The notes under the pieces are model-generated. The model ran no database searches, was not told where the DNA came from, and saw nothing but the letters and a program-made list of their open reading frames with translations. This document shows positions 1 through 9,756 of a DNA stretch of 41,486 nucleotides, one piece after another (the first letter of the stretch is position 1; every line of letters starts with the position of its first letter). Origin of the DNA: Bacteroidota bacterium. GTDB lineage: Bacteria; Bacteroidota; Bacteroidia; Bacteroidales; F082. The stretch is from assembly GCA_024279935.1 (NCBI GenBank), contig JAJRQZ010000013.1:1-41486 (forward strand), in the 5' to 3' direction. Position numbers and translations under genes: made by a program.

Positions 1-83
1 GCAGCCCATATCCTTGTTGAACGTTCGTTAAGCTCCTCCTTTATTGTTAGATACTTAGCTTTTATTGTTTCTATTTTATCCAT
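1..83 (-). CDS. ISAzo13-like transposase, N-terminal 27 codons (cut by window edge)
   Basis: Reading leftward from the ATG at 83, an open frame runs to the window edge. It starts MDKIETIKAKY and contains LNERSTRIWAA. The pattern of a short helix followed by LxERxxRxWAA is typical of the N-terminus of ISAzo13-family (Rhodopirellula-type) DDE transposases. Only about 27 residues are visible, so no catalytic residue can be checked and the family call rests on this motif alone. A Bacteroidota-type promoter lies directly upstream and would give an almost leaderless mRNA. No inverted terminal repeat could be defined between 84 and 150. Confidence 0.5.
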   Translation of the reverse strand, partial: MDKIETIKAKYLTIKEELNERSTRIWA

Positions 84-87
84 CGCA

Positions 88-117
88 CAAAGATAGAAAA
101 AAACATAATCAAAACAA
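88..117 (-). promoter_or_regulatory. Bacteroidota-type promoter of the edge transposase
   Basis: On the minus strand TTG (115-117) is followed after 19 nt by TATCTTTG (88-95), a full match to the TTG-N17-23-TAnnTTTG pattern. The predicted start point falls at about 81-84, at or next to the ATG at 83. The mRNA would be leaderless, or else translation starts further inside. Confidence 0.5.
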
Positions 118-150
118 GTATTTATTTATTTACACTCTCTAAGATGATTT

Positions 151-1125
151 TTAGTAGGTGCGATGGATCATTTTGGATGCAAGTTTGTGGAGTTCCTTTT
201 TGATCCTGTCATTAACATTCATGTTGTTCAAATAAACTAGTCCCTTGTCGAAATACTTGTTTATTTCAGCTTCTGTGATTTTATCAACTTTAAGTGAAGA
301 AAAAATGCTTTTTACACTTTGAACTTTTGCCTGATTATTGATGTCGCTTGATGAGTAATAATCCAATAATTGCTTTTTAGTCGCGTCAGTTGCCAGTTCA
401 AGGGCTTTTAAATACAAAAAGGTCTTCTTGTTGGTAAGGATATCACCTCCGGTCTTCTTGCCGAAAACCATCTCATCACCAAATGAATCCAAAAGATCGT
501 CTTTTAGTTGAAATCCGAGGCCTATGTTTAAAGCGAAATTATAAAGTTTGTCGGACTCTTCTTTTTTCGCCCCCCCGATAATAGAACCGATCTTAAGGCT
601 TGCCCCAAATAAAACAGCGGTTTTAAGCCGGATCATATTAATATATTCCCCAACGCTGACATCGTTTCTGGTTTCAAAGTTCAAATCGTATTGCTGACCT
701 TCGCAAACTTCTATCGCAGTTTGGTTAAATACGTTCAGTATATCGCCAAGTATTTCTTTATCAGCCTTTTGGGCGAACTGATAAGCATAAGCAAAAAGAG
801 TGTCCCCGGAAAGGATTGCAATATTCGGCGACCATTTCTTATATACTGTTTTTTTACCCCTTCGTATGGGGGCATTGTCCATAATATCGTCGTGGATGAG
901 GGTGAAGTTATGGAACATCTCAATGGCAAGTGCCTGTGGCAGCGCGTCTTTTATGTCGCCCCCAAACATATCGCAAGCCATTAAGGTGAGCACGGGTCTT
1001 ATACGTTTTCCACCCAGGGCTAATGTATAACCAATAGGTTGGTATAATTCTTCCGGTTGATGCGAAAAGGTTTCTTTTTTTAAATTATCCTCAAAATAAT
1101 TCAGGAGGTCATCAAAACTATACAT
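151..1125 (-). CDS. Polyprenyl (short-chain isoprenyl) diphosphate synthase
   Basis: Class I trans-prenyltransferase of 324 aa, normal for the family. It condenses isopentenyl diphosphate with an allylic diphosphate to make the C15-C20 or longer precursor for quinones or carrier lipids. The first aspartate-rich motif is DDIMD at 79-83, preceded by LIH and followed by the conserved RRG (88-90). The second is DDLLD at 209-213 within GFQLKDD. The substrate lysine motif GGKRIRP is at 38-44, and KT at 168-169 and the TNKKTF loop near 231-236 are present. Phe at position -5 before the first motif fits a short-chain product, but chain length cannot be settled from sequence. It is the last gene of a minus-strand operon, 8 bp after rfbA. 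Confidence 0.9.
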   Translation of the reverse strand: MYSFDDLLNYFEDNLKKETFSHQPEELYQPIGYTLALGGKRIRPVLTLMACDMFGGDIKDALPQALAIEMFHNFTLIHDDIMDNAPIRRGKKTVYKKWSPNIAILSGDTLFAYAYQFAQKADKEILGDILNVFNQTAIEVCEGQQYDLNFETRNDVSVGEYINMIRLKTAVLFGASLKIGSIIGGAKKEESDKLYNFALNIGLGFQLKDDLLDSFGDEMVFGKKTGGDILTNKKTFLYLKALELATDATKKQLLDYYSSSDINNQAKVQSVKSIFSSLKVDKITEAEINKYFDKGLVYLNNMNVNDRIKKELHKLASKMIHRTY

Positions 1126-1133
1126 TGTTATTT

Positions 1134-1994
1134 TTATTTCAACAGATCAATCAAATAAGTTCCATAGCCGCTCTTTAGTAATGGCTGGGCGAGTTTTTCC
1201 AATTGTGCCGCATCGATAAATCCTTTGTTAAAAGCAATTTCCTCGATACACCCGACTTTTAAGCCCTGACGGTCTTCGATGACCTCAACAAACTGCGAGG
1301 CTTGCAAAAGGGAGCTGAACGTGCCTGTGTCGAGCCATGCCGTACCCCTTCCCAAAAGGCCAACCTTAAGCTTGTTGTTCTCAAGATAATATCTGTTGAT
1401 ATCCGTTATCTCATATTCGCCCCTTGCACTGGGTTTTATGCTTTTGGCGACGTCAACAACGGTATTGTCGTAAAAATACAAACCCGGAACGGCATAGTTT
1501 GATTTTGGGCGGTCAGGTTTTTCCTCAATGGAAATAGCGTTAAACCCTTGGTCGAACTCCACGACACCATATCTTTCGGGATCTTTTACATGATATGCGA
1601 AAACCACGCCGCCCTCAGGGTTATTGTTCGAGACAAGCAATTCCTGGAGTCCGCTGCCATAGAATATATTATCGCCTAAAACCAGGGAAACCTTCTCGTT
1701 TCCGATAAATTCCTCGCCAAGGACAAAGGCTTGTGCAAGCCCGTTCGGTATTTTCTGGACCTTATATGAGAAGTTCAATCCCAGTTCACTTCCGTCGGTG
1801 AACAATTTTTCAAAATTTGGAAGATCTTCTGGAGTTGAGATGATTAAAATATCCTTGATTCCGGCCATCATTAAAATTGACAGGGGATAATAAATCATAG
1901 GTTTGTCGTAAACAGGCATTAATTGTTTGCTTACTGCCCGTGTAAGTGGATGAAGCCTTGTTCCTGCCCCACCTGCGAGTATGATACCTTTCAT
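1134..1994 (-). CDS. rfbA: Glucose-1-phosphate thymidylyltransferase RfbA/RmlA
   Basis: 286 aa, the standard length. It makes dTDP-glucose from dTTP and glucose 1-phosphate, the first step to dTDP-rhamnose and related surface sugars. The nucleotide-binding signature [11 protein letters not shown] is at 8-18, followed by [12 protein letters not shown]; the metal/nucleotide motif LGDNIFYG is near 106-113; YGVVEFD and EEKP follow. The rest of the rml pathway (rmlBCD) is not in the window. The gene sits between an RND-like exporter (17 bp upstream) and a prenyl synthase (8 bp downstream), so the three are probably co-transcribed. The grouping of sugar nucleotide, isoprenoid and exporter suggests envelope work, but that is inference. 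Confidence 0.95.
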   Translation of the reverse strand: MKGIILAGGAGTRLHPLTRAVSKQLMPVYDKPMIYYPLSILMMAGIKDILIISTPEDLPNFEKLFTDGSELGLNFSYKVQKIPNGLAQAFVLGEEFIGNEKVSLVLGDNIFYGSGLQELLVSNNNPEGGVVFAYHVKDPERYGVVEFDQGFNAISIEEKPDRPKSNYAVPGLYFYDNTVVDVAKSIKPSARGEYEITDINRYYLENNKLKVGLLGRGTAWLDTGTFSSLLQASQFVEVIEDRQGLKVGCIEEIAFNKGFIDAAQLEKLAQPLLKSGYGTYLIDLLK

Positions 1995-2011
1995 GTTTAT
2001 ATTATTAGTTC

Positions 2012-4423
2012 TTAATGTTTTTGATCCTTTCCGGCATTGTTTAGCTCTTCTTTTACAAGCTTGGCGATTTCCAGGTCTTCCTCTTCGTCGAACACTTCCA
2101 CTACCGGCTGCCTGAACGACTTAGTCAGCAGCTTATTATCGAAGGATAATAAAAGCGAAGGAAGAACAAATATATTCGAAAATAGTGCTACAAACAAGGT
2201 AAACGAGACTAGATACCCTAAGGCTTCCGTACCGCCGAACGACGATAAAGTGAAGATAAAAAATCCGAAAAACAAAACCAAGGCAGAATAAATCATGCTG
2301 TAACCCGTTTCGTGCAAAGCTGCCAATACAGATTCCTTTATTTTCCAGTTTGTATGTTTTAAATGCAGCCTGTAGCGAGAGAGAAAATGTATGGTGTTGT
2401 CAACACTGATTCCTAAGGCGATACTAAAAATCAATATTGTTGACGGTTTTATGGAAATTCCGAAATATCCCATCATACCTGCTGTAAGTACTTGAGGTAT
2501 GATGTTGGGAATCAATGATATGAGTATCATCCTGAAGCTCGAGAAAATTACGGCCATCAAGGCGGTAATTACCACTATGGCAAGTAAAAGCGAACTGAAC
2601 AAATTGCGTACCAGATAATTGGTTCCTTTTAAAAACACTACGCTCGTACCTGTTAACTGCACGTCGTATTTGTTGGCCGGGAAGATTTTTTTTATTTGCG
2701 GTTTTAGTTGTGCCAATATTCTTTCAATATCATTAGTGCCTATATTGGCCATCTGAACGGTGATGCGTGTCTTGCTTAAATCTTTGTTTACAAATGAGTT
2801 AAGTACTGACTTGTCCTTGTTTTCGATATTCGGGACATAGGAAAGGATAAAATTCTTCTCCTGGTTATTGGGCAGTGCGTACATTTTTGGTTCGCCATGA
2901 TAAAAAGCTTGCTTAGCGGCTTTGATCACCTCGACTATTGATACCGGGAGCGAAAATTCAGGGTATAGTGCCAGGGTGTCCTGAAGCTGTTCGAGTTTTT
3001 TAATGGTTGACATTCTAAGGATTCCGTTTTTCTTTTTGGTATCTACGGTTATCTCCAACGGCATGACCCCGTTAAAATTCTTCTCCATGAAAATCAAATC
3101 CTTGTACAGTTTGTCTTTTTTCGATATATCGTCAACAATATTGCCGGTGGTCCTGAGCTTTGTAATTCCGACAATCCCTGCCACAAAGGCAATTATCGTG
3201 GCCACATAGATGACTTTCCGCCTGGTCTGTACTATCAAGTTTATTTTATCGAGAATTTTACTGATAGTACTTTTCTCAAGGTGTTTTAGATGTTTTCTTT
3301 TTGGTGAAGGGAAGAAGCTGAACAATATGGGAAGAAGGATCAACGACAATAAATACGTGATTAAAATATTCAGCGAGGCAATAATCCCGAACTCGACCAA
3401 GAGCTCGTTGCTTGTAATTATGAAGGCAGCAAATCCTGTGGCAGTTGTTGCATTTGTGAGCAGGTTGGCGTTTCCAATCCGTGATATCATGCGCGACAAT
3501 GCTTTTATCTTATTGCCATGGCCGCGATATTCGCTCAGGTATTTGTTTAATAGAAAAATGGAGTTTTCGACGCCGATAACTATTAATAATGGAGGTAAAA
3601 TCCCTGTTAGGATAGTGATTTTATATCCAAATAAAACGATGGTCCCAAGCACCCAAACAACAGCTATTCCGACAACCAGCATCGAAAAGGCAACAGCCCT
3701 GAACGAGCGGAAAAGTATAAATAACAAGATTGATGTGATAATCAGGCTGAGCATTACGAACAGTAGCAATTCATCCTGGATCTTTTTGGAGGTAACAGTC
3801 CTTATATAAGGAAGCCCTGAATATTTTATGTCGATATTGTATTTATCTCCGAAAACGTCTATTTCACTCTTGATTTTTCTAATCAGCGGGATACGCTCTT
3901 TGGAGTTAAGTATCTCTTTGTCAAGAGTTATCATCATTAAAGAGACATCGGTTTTGGTATTGAACAGTCGTCCGGCATAAAGAGGCAGGTTATATATGAT
4001 ATTTTTCAGGGAATCAACTTGCGCCTGAGTTTGAGGTTCTTGAGGCACTATTGGGCGGAAATCGAATTTCTTTTCTTGGTCATTTCGGATAAGGTTGTAT
4101 AAGCGGGCAGTTGAAACAACTTCTTCAACCCCGTGAATCTTATCTACTGCATTGCTTAGATCGTACCAATCCCTATAATGCCCGAGGGTATATAGTTGGG
4201 GGTCTTTAAGGGCGACGAAGATCACGCTTCCGTCCTGGCCGAACTCGGCCTTGAACTTTTCGTATTCAACATTGATGGAATCCGCCTTGGGCAACATACG
4301 GGCCATTTCGTACGACATCTTTATTTTCGAGCCTTTATATCCCATAAAGATCGTGAGCAATCCAATGCCAATTAAAATACTTATACGATTCCTAAGAATC
4401 AACCTAACAATAAATTGCCACAT
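2012..4423 (-). CDS. RND superfamily (MMPL/HAE3-like) exporter
   Basis: 803 aa inner-membrane protein. It has one N-terminal helix (about 13-30), a large periplasmic loop, a block of five to six hydrophobic segments (about 220-380), another helix near 405-420, a second periplasmic loop and a closing block of five helices (about 620-770). This is the two-fold RND plan in the shortened form of MMPL, hopanoid-type and Patched-like transporters, not the 1000-residue AcrB form. Polar residues inside helices ([10 protein letters not shown] in block 1, [12 protein letters not shown] in block 2) match the proton-relay helix of such proteins. The cargo is unknown; a lipid is common for this group. It is the first gene of the operon with rfbA and the prenyl synthase. 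Confidence 0.85.
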   Translation of the reverse strand: MWQFIVRLILRNRISILIGIGLLTIFMGYKGSKIKMSYEMARMLPKADSINVEYEKFKAEFGQDGSVIFVALKDPQLYTLGHYRDWYDLSNAVDKIHGVEEVVSTARLYNLIRNDQEKKFDFRPIVPQEPQTQAQVDSLKNIIYNLPLYAGRLFNTKTDVSLMMITLDKEILNSKERIPLIRKIKSEIDVFGDKYNIDIKYSGLPYIRTVTSKKIQDELLLFVMLSLIITSILLFILFRSFRAVAFSMLVVGIAVVWVLGTIVLFGYKITILTGILPPLLIVIGVENSIFLLNKYLSEYRGHGNKIKALSRMISRIGNANLLTNATTATGFAAFIITSNELLVEFGIIASLNILITYLLSLILLPILFSFFPSPKRKHLKHLEKSTISKILDKINLIVQTRRKVIYVATIIAFVAGIVGITKLRTTGNIVDDISKKDKLYKDLIFMEKNFNGVMPLEITVDTKKKNGILRMSTIKKLEQLQDTLALYPEFSLPVSIVEVIKAAKQAFYHGEPKMYALPNNQEKNFILSYVPNIENKDKSVLNSFVNKDLSKTRITVQMANIGTNDIERILAQLKPQIKKIFPANKYDVQLTGTSVVFLKGTNYLVRNLFSSLLLAIVVITALMAVIFSSFRMILISLIPNIIPQVLTAGMMGYFGISIKPSTILIFSIALGISVDNTIHFLSRYRLHLKHTNWKIKESVLAALHETGYSMIYSALVLFFGFFIFTLSSFGGTEALGYLVSFTLFVALFSNIFVLPSLLLSFDNKLLTKSFRQPVVEVFDEEEDLEIAKLVKEELNNAGKDQKH

Positions 4424-4462
4424 TTGGTTTATGAAATTTGTAAATAATATCTAAAATAACAA

Positions 4463-4470
4463 TATTTTTG
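4463..4470 (+). promoter_or_regulatory. -7 box of the 2-hydroxyacid dehydrogenase promoter
   Basis: TATTTTTG matches TAnnTTTG. The expected start near 4476 gives a leader of about 67 nt before the ATG at 4543. The -33 TTG was not clear. Confidence 0.4.
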
Positions 4471-4520
4471 TAAATATTTAGATTTAATAATATCACGATT
4501 ATTCAATCAATAATAATTGG

Positions 4521-4528
4521 CAAAAGTA
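4521..4528 (-). promoter_or_regulatory. -7 box for the RND-rfbA-prenyl synthase operon
   Basis: On the minus strand TACTTTTG matches TAnnTTTG. Start expected near 4515, leaving a leader of about 90 nt before 4423. The plus- and minus-strand promoters here would overlap divergently. Confidence 0.4.
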
Positions 4529-4542
4529 AGGCTTGTTTTAAA

Positions 4543-5493
4543 ATGGTGAAAGGAAAAGTACTTTTTATTGACACAACGCATCCGGAACTCCCGTTATTAC
4601 TGGAATTGGCGGGTTTTGACATAGAGCATTTCAACAGCATGGACATTGAAAAACTAAAACAAATGGCTTCCGGATACTGTGGATTTATTGTCAGAAGCAA
4701 ATTCAGGATGGACGAGGAATTATTAAAACATGCCACTAATCTAAAGTTTATAGGTCGGGTGGGCGCCGGGATGGAGAACATAGATTTGGAGCAAGCCGGT
4801 AAAATGGGCATAAAATGTTTTAACGCCCCCGAAGGAAATCGTGATGCCGTTGCCGAACATGCAATTGCCATGCTCCTGATGCTTTTTAACAATTTGCTGA
4901 GGGCCGATGCAGAAGTGCGGCAAGGTACATGGAAGCGAGAGGAAAATCGCGGAATCGAGCTTGGCGGCAAAACCGTCGGTATTATCGGATACGGGAATAC
5001 GGGCAGTGCCTTTGCGCGGAAATTATCAGGTTTCGACATAAATATTCTTGCTTATGATAAATATAAAACTAATTTTTCAAACGAGTTTGTCAGTGAAGTG
5101 AAGCTTAAAGATATTTTTAAACAAGCCGATATTATAAGTTTTCATCTGCCTTTAACAAATGAAACCCGTTTTATGGCCGATGCCGGTTTTTTTGATTCTT
5201 TCGAGAAGGACATATTCGTGATTAATACCTCAAGGGGGAAAGTTTTAAGAACGGCCGATTTAATCGAGGGTCTTGAGAAGGGGAAAATAAGAGGGGCGTG
5301 CCTGGATGTGCTTGAATATGAGGGGATTTCATTTGAAGACCTTGATAAGATAGGGCTTCCCGACGATTTCTTGAAGCTTATCGAAAGGCAGGATGTTGTA
5401 TTGTCGCCGCATATCGCAGGCTGGACACAGGAATCCAATATTAAGTTATCCACTGTTTTGGCAGAAAAAATAATAGGGTGGTGGGGTTCATAA
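4543..5493 (+). CDS. D-2-hydroxyacid dehydrogenase (SerA-like)
   Basis: 316 aa NAD-dependent dehydrogenase of the D-3-phosphoglycerate dehydrogenase family. The Rossmann loop GYGNTG is at 149-154 and is followed by the cofactor Asp in LAYDKYK. The catalytic triad is Arg231 (NTSRGKV), Glu260 (LDVLEYEG) and His290 (LSPHIAGW). GRVGAGMENID at 71-81 and GNRDAVAEHA at 98-107 are the usual substrate-domain motifs. It lacks the C-terminal ACT domain of long SerA proteins, which is normal for short forms. No serB or serC is adjacent, so 3-phosphoglycerate as substrate is likely but unproven; glyoxylate/hydroxypyruvate reductase is the main alternative. It converges on the phosphofructokinase gene. Confidence 0.85.
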   Translation: MVKGKVLFIDTTHPELPLLLELAGFDIEHFNSMDIEKLKQMASGYCGFIVRSKFRMDEELLKHATNLKFIGRVGAGMENIDLEQAGKMGIKCFNAPEGNRDAVAEHAIAMLLMLFNNLLRADAEVRQGTWKREENRGIELGGKTVGIIGYGNTGSAFARKLSGFDINILAYDKYKTNFSNEFVSEVKLKDIFKQADIISFHLPLTNETRFMADAGFFDSFEKDIFVINTSRGKVLRTADLIEGLEKGKIRGACLDVLEYEGISFEDLDKIGLPDDFLKLIERQDVVLSPHIAGWTQESNIKLSTVLAEKIIGWWGS

Positions 5494-5544
5494 ACCCGAT
5501 GGTTTTATGTCCTGATTATAAAAGCCGTAAATTCAACCATCTTT

Positions 5545-6762
5545 TTACCAGCCCAAAATTTCCCTGAAATCGTAATCCTTCGGATTGCTCAGGAATTGTT
5601 TGGCATCTTCATAGTCGCCCGGTTCGATGTATTGGATGCCGTTTTCAAATATAATTTTTTGTTTGTCGCCTTCTATATTTACCAAACGGGGTTTTATCTT
5701 GCCGTTATCATCTTCCACATCTTCAAGATAAAGTGGTTTTACCGTACCGTTGTTGTCGGCCGTTACCATACAGCCCGTGCGGCCTTCGTCGTATAATTTT
5801 TTGACGCCGTATCCTAAAATTCCGCAATAAAGCTGATCGAAGGCGGTAGGAGCCACACATCGGAGTTCGTAACCCAATTCAACTGGGCGGCTTTTAACTT
5901 TTATGTCGAGCTTCTTCAATCTCTCTTGCAGCAATACGTTGAAAATATGAGCCTTGCTAACATTGCCGAGTTCAGGGTGCCCATGATCGTCATAGGTGAA
6001 ATTTATTCCCGAATTAACAATTTCGTCTTCGTCCATGAAATGAAAAACACCTTCGCTGACAATGGCGAGACCGTAGTCGATACCGCGGATTTTCCTCTTG
6101 ACGATGGCGGAGATGATTAATTTTATGATCCTATCGAGAGTTACGCTTACCTTATTGAACATTTCGGGAATGACAATCATAGGGAAATGGCTGGCAGCAC
6201 CGATACCGAATGCCAGATGGCCTGCTTCGCGCCCCATGGCCGAAACCACAAACCAGTTTCCGCTTGTGCGGGCATCCTCATAAACAGTCTGGGCTATTCT
6301 AACACCTTCTTGTTTAGCCGATTGATACCCGAAAGTTGGCGTTCCTTCAGGTAAGGGCAAGTCGTTATCGATAGTTTTGGGAACATGAATATTTTGTATT
6401 CTGACATCATGCTCGCGCATGAACTTTGATATCCTGTTTGCCGTTGAGGCAGTGTCGTCGCCCCCGATAGTTACGAGAAGTTTTACGTTTTTGTCGATAA
6501 AGAACTTAGTGTTGAACTCTTCGTATTTAGGCTTATGCCTGCTCATTTTCAAGGCTGAGCCACCATGGTTGTGAATGGCATCGGCAAAGGAAAAATCAAT
6601 ATCGGTAAAATCGGTGTTCTTTGAGAACAATCCTTTATAACCTTCATGAACTCCTAAAACCCTATATCCCGACCTTAAGAACACAAGTGCGACGGAACTA
6701 ATAACCGAATTTATTCCCGGGGCCGGCCCGCCTCCACATAATATAGCAACTGAATCTTTCAT
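5545..6762 (-). CDS. 6-phosphofructokinase, pyrophosphate-dependent type
   Basis: Phosphofructokinase A family. The phosphate-binding loop CGGGPAPGIN lies at 9-18 of the chosen start. IGGDDTAS has Asp where ATP-dependent enzymes have Gly (GGDGS), and PKTIDND replaces PGTIDND; both changes are hallmarks of pyrophosphate-using enzymes, which are reversible. MGREAGHLA and SEGV are also present. The open frame continues upstream to 6855, but I chose the ATG at 6762 (405 aa). Homology starts there (MKDSVAILCGGG), and a strong -7 box at 6790-6797 lies between the two candidate starts, so a message would not include the first. Confidence 0.88.
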   Translation of the reverse strand: MKDSVAILCGGGPAPGINSVISSVALVFLRSGYRVLGVHEGYKGLFSKNTDFTDIDFSFADAIHNHGGSALKMSRHKPKYEEFNTKFFIDKNVKLLVTIGGDDTASTANRISKFMREHDVRIQNIHVPKTIDNDLPLPEGTPTFGYQSAKQEGVRIAQTVYEDARTSGNWFVVSAMGREAGHLAFGIGAASHFPMIVIPEMFNKVSVTLDRIIKLIISAIVKRKIRGIDYGLAIVSEGVFHFMDEDEIVNSGINFTYDDHGHPELGNVSKAHIFNVLLQERLKKLDIKVKSRPVELGYELRCVAPTAFDQLYCGILGYGVKKLYDEGRTGCMVTADNNGTVKPLYLEDVEDDNGKIKPRLVNIEGDKQKIIFENGIQYIEPGDYEDAKQFLSNPKDYDFREILGW

Positions 6763-6789
6763 TACATTGTCTTTGTGATTATAGAAGTG

Positions 6790-6797
6790 CAAAGATA
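6790..6797 (-). promoter_or_regulatory. -7 box of the phosphofructokinase promoter; decides the start codon
   Basis: On the minus strand TATCTTTG is a perfect TAnnTTTG. Predicted start about 6783, which leaves about 21 nt before the ATG at 6762 and excludes the longer frame starting at 6855. Confidence 0.5.
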
Positions 6798-6902
6798 GCA
6801 AATGAAGCTTGTTTATTTCACCGCACTGCTGTAATGCATCAATTATTTTAACCACATATTGATCTTCGCGAATTATTATTTACCGAATACATTAATTATA
6901 AT

Positions 6903-6910
6903 TACTTTTG
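6903..6910 (+). promoter_or_regulatory. -7 box of the secreted protease promoter
   Basis: TACTTTTG matches TAnnTTTG, with expected start near 6916 and a leader of about 30 nt to the ATG at 6947. Confidence 0.4.
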
Positions 6911-6946
6911 TTGAATAAAAATGAATGATCATACAAAATTGTAAAT

Positions 6947-9694
6947 ATGAATACAAAAATTACCAAATTATTGTTTTTTGCCTCACTTTTCACAGGATTT
7001 GTTTTTGTGAATACAGCATGGTCGCAGACTGTGACCCAAACACAAAAGCTCATTGAGCTTTCCAAACAGTATCAAAACGATTGGGATCAGGCCCATCAGA
7101 AAGTTGTTGAATATGCCGTGAGGAACAAAATCGAGATCTGGCATGAGACCGAGGACGGCCGCGTAATGGAATTGGTTGATGTTCGCGACGGCAAGCCGGT
7201 TTATTATATTACCGACAACCGCGGTGCAGATGCTACCACAAGGGTTGACCAGCTCTGGCCCGGCGGTAGTTTAGACCTGGGTTATTCAGGAGAGGGCTAT
7301 TCGCAGCTTGGCGAATGGGATGCCGGCCACGTTCGCAAGTCGCATCAGGAATTTACCGACGGGGGTTCCTCAAGAGCTTTCCCCCAGGACGGGAATTATG
7401 CCACACATTATCATTCGACCCACGTTGCCGGAACCATGATTGCAGCAGGTGTGAACCCCGACGCAAAAGGAGCCCTTTATGGCGGCAACCTCAAGTATTG
7501 GCAATGGTCGGCCGATGATTCGGAAATGGCCGCAGCCGCAGCCGCCGGACTTGAGATATCCAACCATTCTTATGGTTTTCTTGCGGGTTGGAATTATAAT
7601 AACGGAAACTGGACATGGTACGGAAACAGCGCAATAGACCCCGACGAGGATTATAAATTCGGGTTTTATAGCAGCGATGCCAAGAAATGGGATCAAATAG
7701 CATATAATGCGCCTAATTATCTTATTGTCAAGTCGGCCGGCAACGACAGAGGCGAAGGTCCCGGTGATGCGGGTAACGGAAAACCTGAAAAGGATGGCGG
7801 CGACGACGGTTATGATTGTATCTCTTCGCGTGGTGTAGCAAAGAATCTCCTTACAGTGGGCGCTGTTTATGAGGTTAATCCCTATGAAGGCCCGTCGAGT
7901 GTTCAAATGAGTAGTTTTTCTGATTGGGGCCCTGCCGACGACGGACGCATAAAACCTGACATAGTTGGAAAAGGAGTGGATGTTTTCTCCACCCTGGATG
8001 GCAGCAATACCGATTATGGCGTTAGTCAGGGAACATCAATGTCGGCACCAAATGTTTCAGGTTCGCTGGCAATGCTTCAGTACCATTATCAGCAAACACA
8101 TTCAGGAAGCCCGATGCGATCGGCCACATTGAAAGGACTTGCAATACATACGGCTTCCGAAGCAGGTGATTATCCCGGCCCCGATTATATTTTCGGATGG
8201 GGGTTGTTGAACGATGAATTCGCGGCAGAGATTATTTCTGACGATCAGGGACAAAATGTTATCGATGAATTGGTGTTGAATTCAGGCGACCTATATAGCA
8301 GGGATGTGTTTGTTCCGGGGGGCAGTGATTTCAAAGTAACTATCTGCTGGACCGACCCACCAGGAAACCCGGTTTCCCCACAACTGGACCCGCCAAACCC
8401 AATGTTGGTCAATAATCTTGACCTCAGGGTGTTGGATGCAAGCAACACTACCCATTTTCCATGGAAGCTGAATAAAGACAACCCATCGGCGGCGGCCACG
8501 AACAACTCTAAAAACGGCGTTGACAATGTTGAAAAAATAGAGATCGATAATGCCGCTGAAGGGACTTACACAATTTATATTGATTATGACGGCTCCCTGA
8601 GCGGTGGTTCGCAAGCCTACTCCATAATTATAAGCGGCATTGACGATTATACTGTTGTTCCTGAGTGCAGCACCGAATTAATTGATCCCGTTGATGGTGG
8701 TACCGATGCGAATTTGAACCACCAGCTCAGATGGGCACCTGCTCTTTTTGCTAGTTCGTATGATGTTTATCTGGGAACCGACGGTGGTGGGACAACTACC
8801 CCGACCAATGTGCTGAACGGTGATAATTTTCCGGATAACAGCATTTCTGTTTTCCTTAACAAAAGCACGACTTATTATTTACAGGTAGTTCCGCGCAACA
8901 GCCAGGGAACGGCAAGCGGATGCGACGACATCTGGTCTTTCACAACTATGGATGCAATTTCTGTTTATCCTTATGAGCAAGGCATGGAAGATGTCAACAC
9001 CCCTGATTTGCCCGCTTATTGGCAAGCTTATAATTATAGCGATCAGAAATGGTTAAGCACCAGTTTGATTGCCAATACCGGCTCGAAAGCCATGTCGTGT
9101 TATTATGATGGCGGTTTGGTCGAATTCGACTATGACAACTGGTTTGTTTCGCCACCTTTCGAAGTTAGCGTGGGCAACGAATATAATGCTAGTTTTTATT
9201 ATAAGGGCTTCATTCCCGGACATAGCGAGAGCATGAGTGTTTATTGGGGTTATTCGCCGTTTGTTGCCGATCTTAACAATGTGATTATTGAAGATGGCGA
9301 TATCACTGAGGCTAATTTTGCATTGGGCGAAGGCTTGGTCATCCCCGACGATGATACCATTGTGTTTTTAGGCTTCCATTTGAACAGCACAAATGGCTAT
9401 GGTGCCTTTTTGGATGATATCAAAATGGAAAACTGGGGCACGGTCGGAATAAGTGATAGCCCCGATATTGCCGACCCCATGATTTATACCGTCAACAAAC
9501 AAGTTATCGTTAAAACGGATGCGTCCTGGGAAGGTGCCGATATTGATGTGCTTAGTATTTTAGGACAAAAGCTTTTCAGCAATAAGCATATTCGGAACAC
9601 TAATATAAATATGGGTTCTTTTGATGCCGGGATTTATTTTGTCAGGATAAGCCTTAAAGGTAAAACATATATTAAAAAATTGATAATCAGATAA
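6947..9694 (+). CDS. Secreted subtilisin-like (S8) protease with T9SS sorting domain
   Basis: 915 aa. The signal peptide is about 1-26 (ends NTAWSQ). The catalytic triad is visible: Asp125 in GEWDAGHVR, His156 in HSTHVAGT and Ser364 in GTSMSAPNV, with oxyanion Asn266 in SAGND. This is the Bacteroidota subgroup with a propeptide-like stretch at 27-100. A proprotein-convertase-like or jelly-roll region (about 435-570) follows, then a fibronectin/Ig-like segment (about 575-665, DPVDGGTDANLN), an adhesion-type MAM/choice-of-anchor domain (about 672-835, starting YPYEQGMED) and a C-terminal type A sorting domain (about 840-915, IDVLSILGQKLF ... GIYFVRIS ... KKLIIR). It should be exported by Sec, cross the outer membrane by T9SS and be anchored or released. 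It stands alone between a promoter and a strong terminator. Confidence 0.93.
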   Translation: MNTKITKLLFFASLFTGFVFVNTAWSQTVTQTQKLIELSKQYQNDWDQAHQKVVEYAVRNKIEIWHETEDGRVMELVDVRDGKPVYYITDNRGADATTRVDQLWPGGSLDLGYSGEGYSQLGEWDAGHVRKSHQEFTDGGSSRAFPQDGNYATHYHSTHVAGTMIAAGVNPDAKGALYGGNLKYWQWSADDSEMAAAAAAGLEISNHSYGFLAGWNYNNGNWTWYGNSAIDPDEDYKFGFYSSDAKKWDQIAYNAPNYLIVKSAGNDRGEGPGDAGNGKPEKDGGDDGYDCISSRGVAKNLLTVGAVYEVNPYEGPSSVQMSSFSDWGPADDGRIKPDIVGKGVDVFSTLDGSNTDYGVSQGTSMSAPNVSGSLAMLQYHYQQTHSGSPMRSATLKGLAIHTASEAGDYPGPDYIFGWGLLNDEFAAEIISDDQGQNVIDELVLNSGDLYSRDVFVPGGSDFKVTICWTDPPGNPVSPQLDPPNPMLVNNLDLRVLDASNTTHFPWKLNKDNPSAAATNNSKNGVDNVEKIEIDNAAEGTYTIYIDYDGSLSGGSQAYSIIISGIDDYTVVPECSTELIDPVDGGTDANLNHQLRWAPALFASSYDVYLGTDGGGTTTPTNVLNGDNFPDNSISVFLNKSTTYYLQVVPRNSQGTASGCDDIWSFTTMDAISVYPYEQGMEDVNTPDLPAYWQAYNYSDQKWLSTSLIANTGSKAMSCYYDGGLVEFDYDNWFVSPPFEVSVGNEYNASFYYKGFIPGHSESMSVYWGYSPFVADLNNVIIEDGDITEANFALGEGLVIPDDDTIVFLGFHLNSTNGYGAFLDDIKMENWGTVGISDSPDIADPMIYTVNKQVIVKTDASWEGADIDVLSILGQKLFSNKHIRNTNINMGSFDAGIYFVRISLKGKTYIKKLIIR

Positions 9695-9714
9695 ATAATT
9701 GTTTAAAGTTTAAA

Positions 9715-9753
9715 AAAGGGGGTCGGACTGCCAATGGCAGTCCGACCCCCTTT
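9715..9753 (+). terminator. Strong intrinsic terminator after the protease gene
   Basis: A perfect 18-bp stem (9715-9732 with 9736-9753) with the 3-nt loop AAT. The GC-rich core is flanked by AAA and TTT. It lies 20 bp after the protease stop codon and can work in both directions. Confidence 0.85.
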
Positions 9754-9756
9754 CGT

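Noticed and set aside
3210-3809. 199-codon plus-strand frame inside the exporter gene
   Set aside because: It is antisense to conserved membrane helices of the RND-like protein and has no recognisable domain; a shadow frame.
5494-5544. Terminator between the convergent dehydrogenase and phosphofructokinase genes
   Set aside because: Only a 7-bp stem with a loop of about 30 nt (GATGGTT/AACCATC) is visible; too weak to call.
6763-6855. Longer start for phosphofructokinase
   Set aside because: A perfect -7 box at 6790-6797 lies inside this stretch, and homology begins only at the ATG at 6762.
7370-7906. 178-codon minus-strand frame inside the protease
   Set aside because: It runs antisense to the catalytic domain with His156 and Asn266 and shows no family signature.
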